Assembly: GCA_965116865.1 (NCBI GenBank) | Contig: OZ220727.1 | Location: 1,488,001 to 1,552,000 of the forward strand | Direction of reading: 5' to 3' | DNA: 64,000 nucleotides | Origin: Aldehydirespirator sp965116865 | GTDB lineage: Bacteria; Actinomycetota; Acidimicrobiia; Acidimicrobiales; Aldehydirespiratoraceae | Part shown: positions 62,323 to 64,000 of the stretch, piece after piece | How positions within the stretch are numbered: the first letter of the stretch is position 1 | How the letters are laid out: the number at the start of each line of letters is the position of its first letter | Made by a program: the position numbers and the translations under genes | The notes under the pieces: model-generated | What the model saw: only the letters and a program-made list of their open reading frames with translations | Told to the model about the DNA's origin: nothing | Database searches by the model: none

Positions 62323-64000
62323 TCACCTCTCGCCCGTTGCCCACGAGCGCGATGGCGCTGCACGAAGCCGCGCTCGACGCCGGGGGACAGCCCCAGCTTG
62401 AGGACGCGCCGCTTCGCGAACGGACGGGGTCGGTCCGCTCGGCCCTCGAGCGACTGGAGCGTAGGCCAGAGCGCGCTGCAAGAAACTCGCCATCTGAGCC
62501 CTAGTGACAAACCACTCTGGACAGTAACGCAACGGATCGATACCGCAACCCTTGGTGATCCCATGGAAATACAACACGTCGATAGCCGCCGCATGGACAC
62601 TGCCGGAACGCACATCCGCGAACCCAGCAGACCGCGGCGCGTCGCCGAGACCGAGAGCACGCTGCAAGAAACTCGCCATCTGAGCCCTAGTGACAGGCCC
62701 CTGCGGACAGTAACGCAACGGATCGATACCGCAACCCTTGGTGATCCCATGGAAATACAACACGTCGATAGCCGCCGCATGGACACTGCCGGAACGCACA
62801 TCCGCGAACCCAGCAGACCGCGGCGCGTCGCCGAGACCGAGAGCACGCTGCAAGAAACTCGCCATCTGAGCCCTAGTGACAGGCCCCTGCGGACAGTAAC
62901 GCAACGGATCGATACCGCAGCCCTTGGTCACTCCGCGAAGATACAGAGCATTGATCGCCGGTGCGTGAACACTGTTGGGGTCCACATCGACGAAACCCAT
63001 GAACGGAGCAGGAGAAGGAGAAGGAGAACTTGACGGAGGAGGAGGCGGCGGCGCCGGAGGAGGCGGAGGCGGAGGCGGAGGAGCCGGCGACGGTGGAGGC
63101 GGCGGCGGCGCGGTGTCGTCGTCTGTGACCGTCACCGACATATCCGCCGACACGCTGTAGCCGCCGCCCGACATGTCGTGGCGCAACGTCGCGTTGTCGT
63201 CGACGGCATCGGAGTCATGGCCGGCATACACCGTCACCGACTGGAACGTGTCCCAATCCCCCGTCGTGAACGTCAACACCAGCACCGGCCCCGACACAAC
63301 CACCAGATCACTACCCGCCAACGCCGACACCGCCACCGACACATCACCCGACGGCCGCGACAACAACCGCACCCCGTACACAACCCTCGCACCCTCACCC
63401 ACAGACACCGACCCCGACGGATCGAACACCAACCCGGGAGCAGGAGGAGGCGGCGGCGGAGGCGCGGTGTCGTCGTCTGTGACGGTCACGGTCACATCAC
63501 CCGACACCGTGTAACCCGCACCCGACGCCGTATGGCGCAACACCGCGCTGTCGTCCACGGCATCGGAGTCATGGCCGGCATACACCGTCACCGACTGGAA
63601 CGTGTCCCAATCCCCCGTCGTGAACGTCAACACCAGCACCGGCCCCGACACAACCACCAGATCACTACCCGCCAACGCCGACACCGCCACCGACACATCA
63701 CCCGACGGCCGCGACAACAACCGCACCCCGTACACAACCCTCGCACCCTCACCCACAGACACCGACCCCGACGGATCGAACACCAACCCGGGAGCAGGAG
63801 GAGGCGGCGGCGGAGGCGCGGTGTCGTCGTCTGTGACGGTCACGGTCACATCACCCGACGCCACGTAGCCCGCACCCGACGCCGTATGGCGCAACACCGC
63901 GCTGTCGTCCACAGCGTCGTCGTCGTGATCGGCATGCACACCCACCGACTGGAACACATCCCAATCATCAGTCGTGAACGTCAACTCCAACACATCCCCA
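62323..64000 (-). CDS. Second Calx-beta/SLH surface protein (5' end beyond the window)
   Basis: At least 559 residues are visible; the N-terminus lies past base 64000. The layout matches the protein at 16.9-21.0 kb: Calx-beta-type repeats (YGVRLLSRPSGDVSVAV, TFTTGDWDTFQSVTVYAGHD, VTVTDDDTAPPPPPP), a long polyproline linker, and three SLH-like units (VHAAAIDVLYFHGITKGCG, RYCPQGPVTRAQMASFLQRAL). In this copy each Calx-beta unit is itself followed by a proline tract. The end after the last SLH unit is a ~45-residue Arg/Ala/Pro tail of odd composition, suggesting the original stop was lost. Two types of unit are near-identical at DNA level, a sign of recent duplication or conversion. Confidence 0.85.
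   Translation of the reverse strand, partial: GDVLELTFTTDDWDVFQSVGVHADHDDDAVDDSAVLRHTASGAGYVASGDVTVTVTDDDTAPPPPPPPAPGLVFDPSGSVSVGEGARVVYGVRLLSRPSGDVSVAVSALAGSDLVVVSGPVLVLTFTTGDWDTFQSVTVYAGHDSDAVDDSAVLRHTASGAGYTVSGDVTVTVTDDDTAPPPPPPPAPGLVFDPSGSVSVGEGARVVYGVRLLSRPSGDVSVAVSALAGSDLVVVSGPVLVLTFTTGDWDTFQSVTVYAGHDSDAVDDNATLRHDMSGGGYSVSADMSVTVTDDDTAPPPPPPSPAPPPPPPPPPAPPPPPPSSSPSPSPAPFMGFVDVDPNSVHAPAINALYLRGVTKGCGIDPLRYCPQGPVTRAQMASFLQRALGLGDAPRSAGFADVRSGSVHAAAIDVLYFHGITKGCGIDPLRYCPQGPVTRAQMASFLQRALGLGDAPRSAGFADVRSGSVHAAAIDVLYFHGITKGCGIDPLRYCPEWFVTRAQMASFLQRALAYAPVARGPSGPTPSVREAARPQAGAVPRRRARLRAAPSRSWATGER
62534..62920 (-). repeat. 186-bp SLH-unit repeat
   Basis: The marker ggatcgataccgca starts at 62534, 62720 and 62906, period 186 bp (62 residues). 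The first two units are almost identical in DNA; the third diverges after the marker. Confidence 0.92.
63205..63860 (-). repeat. 354-bp Calx-beta-unit repeat
   Basis: The marker ggagtcatggccggcataca starts at 63211 and 63565, 354 bp apart (118 residues). About 300 bp of each copy appear identical, including the proline-linker codons. Confidence 0.92.

Overview
The window is very GC-rich, uses many GTG and TTG starts, and is packed with co-oriented genes. Its gene order resembles that of high-GC actinobacteria. The minus-strand series hisS - relA - secF - secD - yajC - (tgt, queA) - ruvB - ruvA - ruvC - yebC - pdxT - pdxS - pimA - patA - pgsA follows the order I recall for mycobacteria around Rv2580c-Rv2612c. 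A second block (ahcY, SIS isomerase, Trm112-like, phosphomannomutase, then cofD/cofE) resembles Rv3248c-Rv3262. Genes for coenzyme F420 and for phosphatidylinositol mannosides support an actinobacterium. Low sequence similarity, S-layer-homology proteins and many short tandem repeats suggest a deep branch such as Acidimicrobiia; that placement is inference.

Layout. 1-12.5 kb: housekeeping genes for tRNA charging, stringent response, protein export, queuosine and Holliday-junction resolution. 12.5-21.5 kb: an accessory island with a degraded IS481-like transposase, a DUF222/HNH protein, an IS110 insertion with a candidate bridge RNA, a 30-bp inverted-repeat pair, and a giant Calx-beta/SLH surface protein. 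21.5-32 kb: yebC, an unusual His-rich cupredoxin/Cys-rich membrane protein, vitamin B6 synthase, a DUF3048 lipoprotein, a degenerate M48 protein, and the PIM lipid genes. 32-51 kb: an F420-type oxidoreductase, the SAH hydrolase and mannose-metabolism group, polyprenyl-sugar and multi-membrane glycosylation genes, FtsH, and GDP-mannose dehydratase. 52-54 kb: F420 biosynthesis. 54-62 kb: a kynurenine pathway from tryptophan to aminocarboxymuconate semialdehyde, with an aldehyde dehydrogenase and a DapA-family enzyme. 62.3 kb to the end: a second Calx-beta/SLH surface protein, cut by the window edge.

The most unusual feature is a recurring type of tandem duplication. At least a dozen places with unrelated sequences carry direct repeats whose period is nearly always 72-75 bp (two are 61 and one is 78). 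They sit at gene ends, often copying a gene's own start or stop region (pdxS, ruvA, ruvC, the cupredoxin gene, the SLH gene). Where they fall inside coding sequence or across a start in frame, the period is a multiple of three. This looks like one duplication process acting on many loci rather than one repeat family. Other notable points are a tRNA-guanine transglycosylase without its three zinc cysteines, the cupredoxin/16-cysteine protein, and the kynurenine cluster without a recognisable ACMS decarboxylase.
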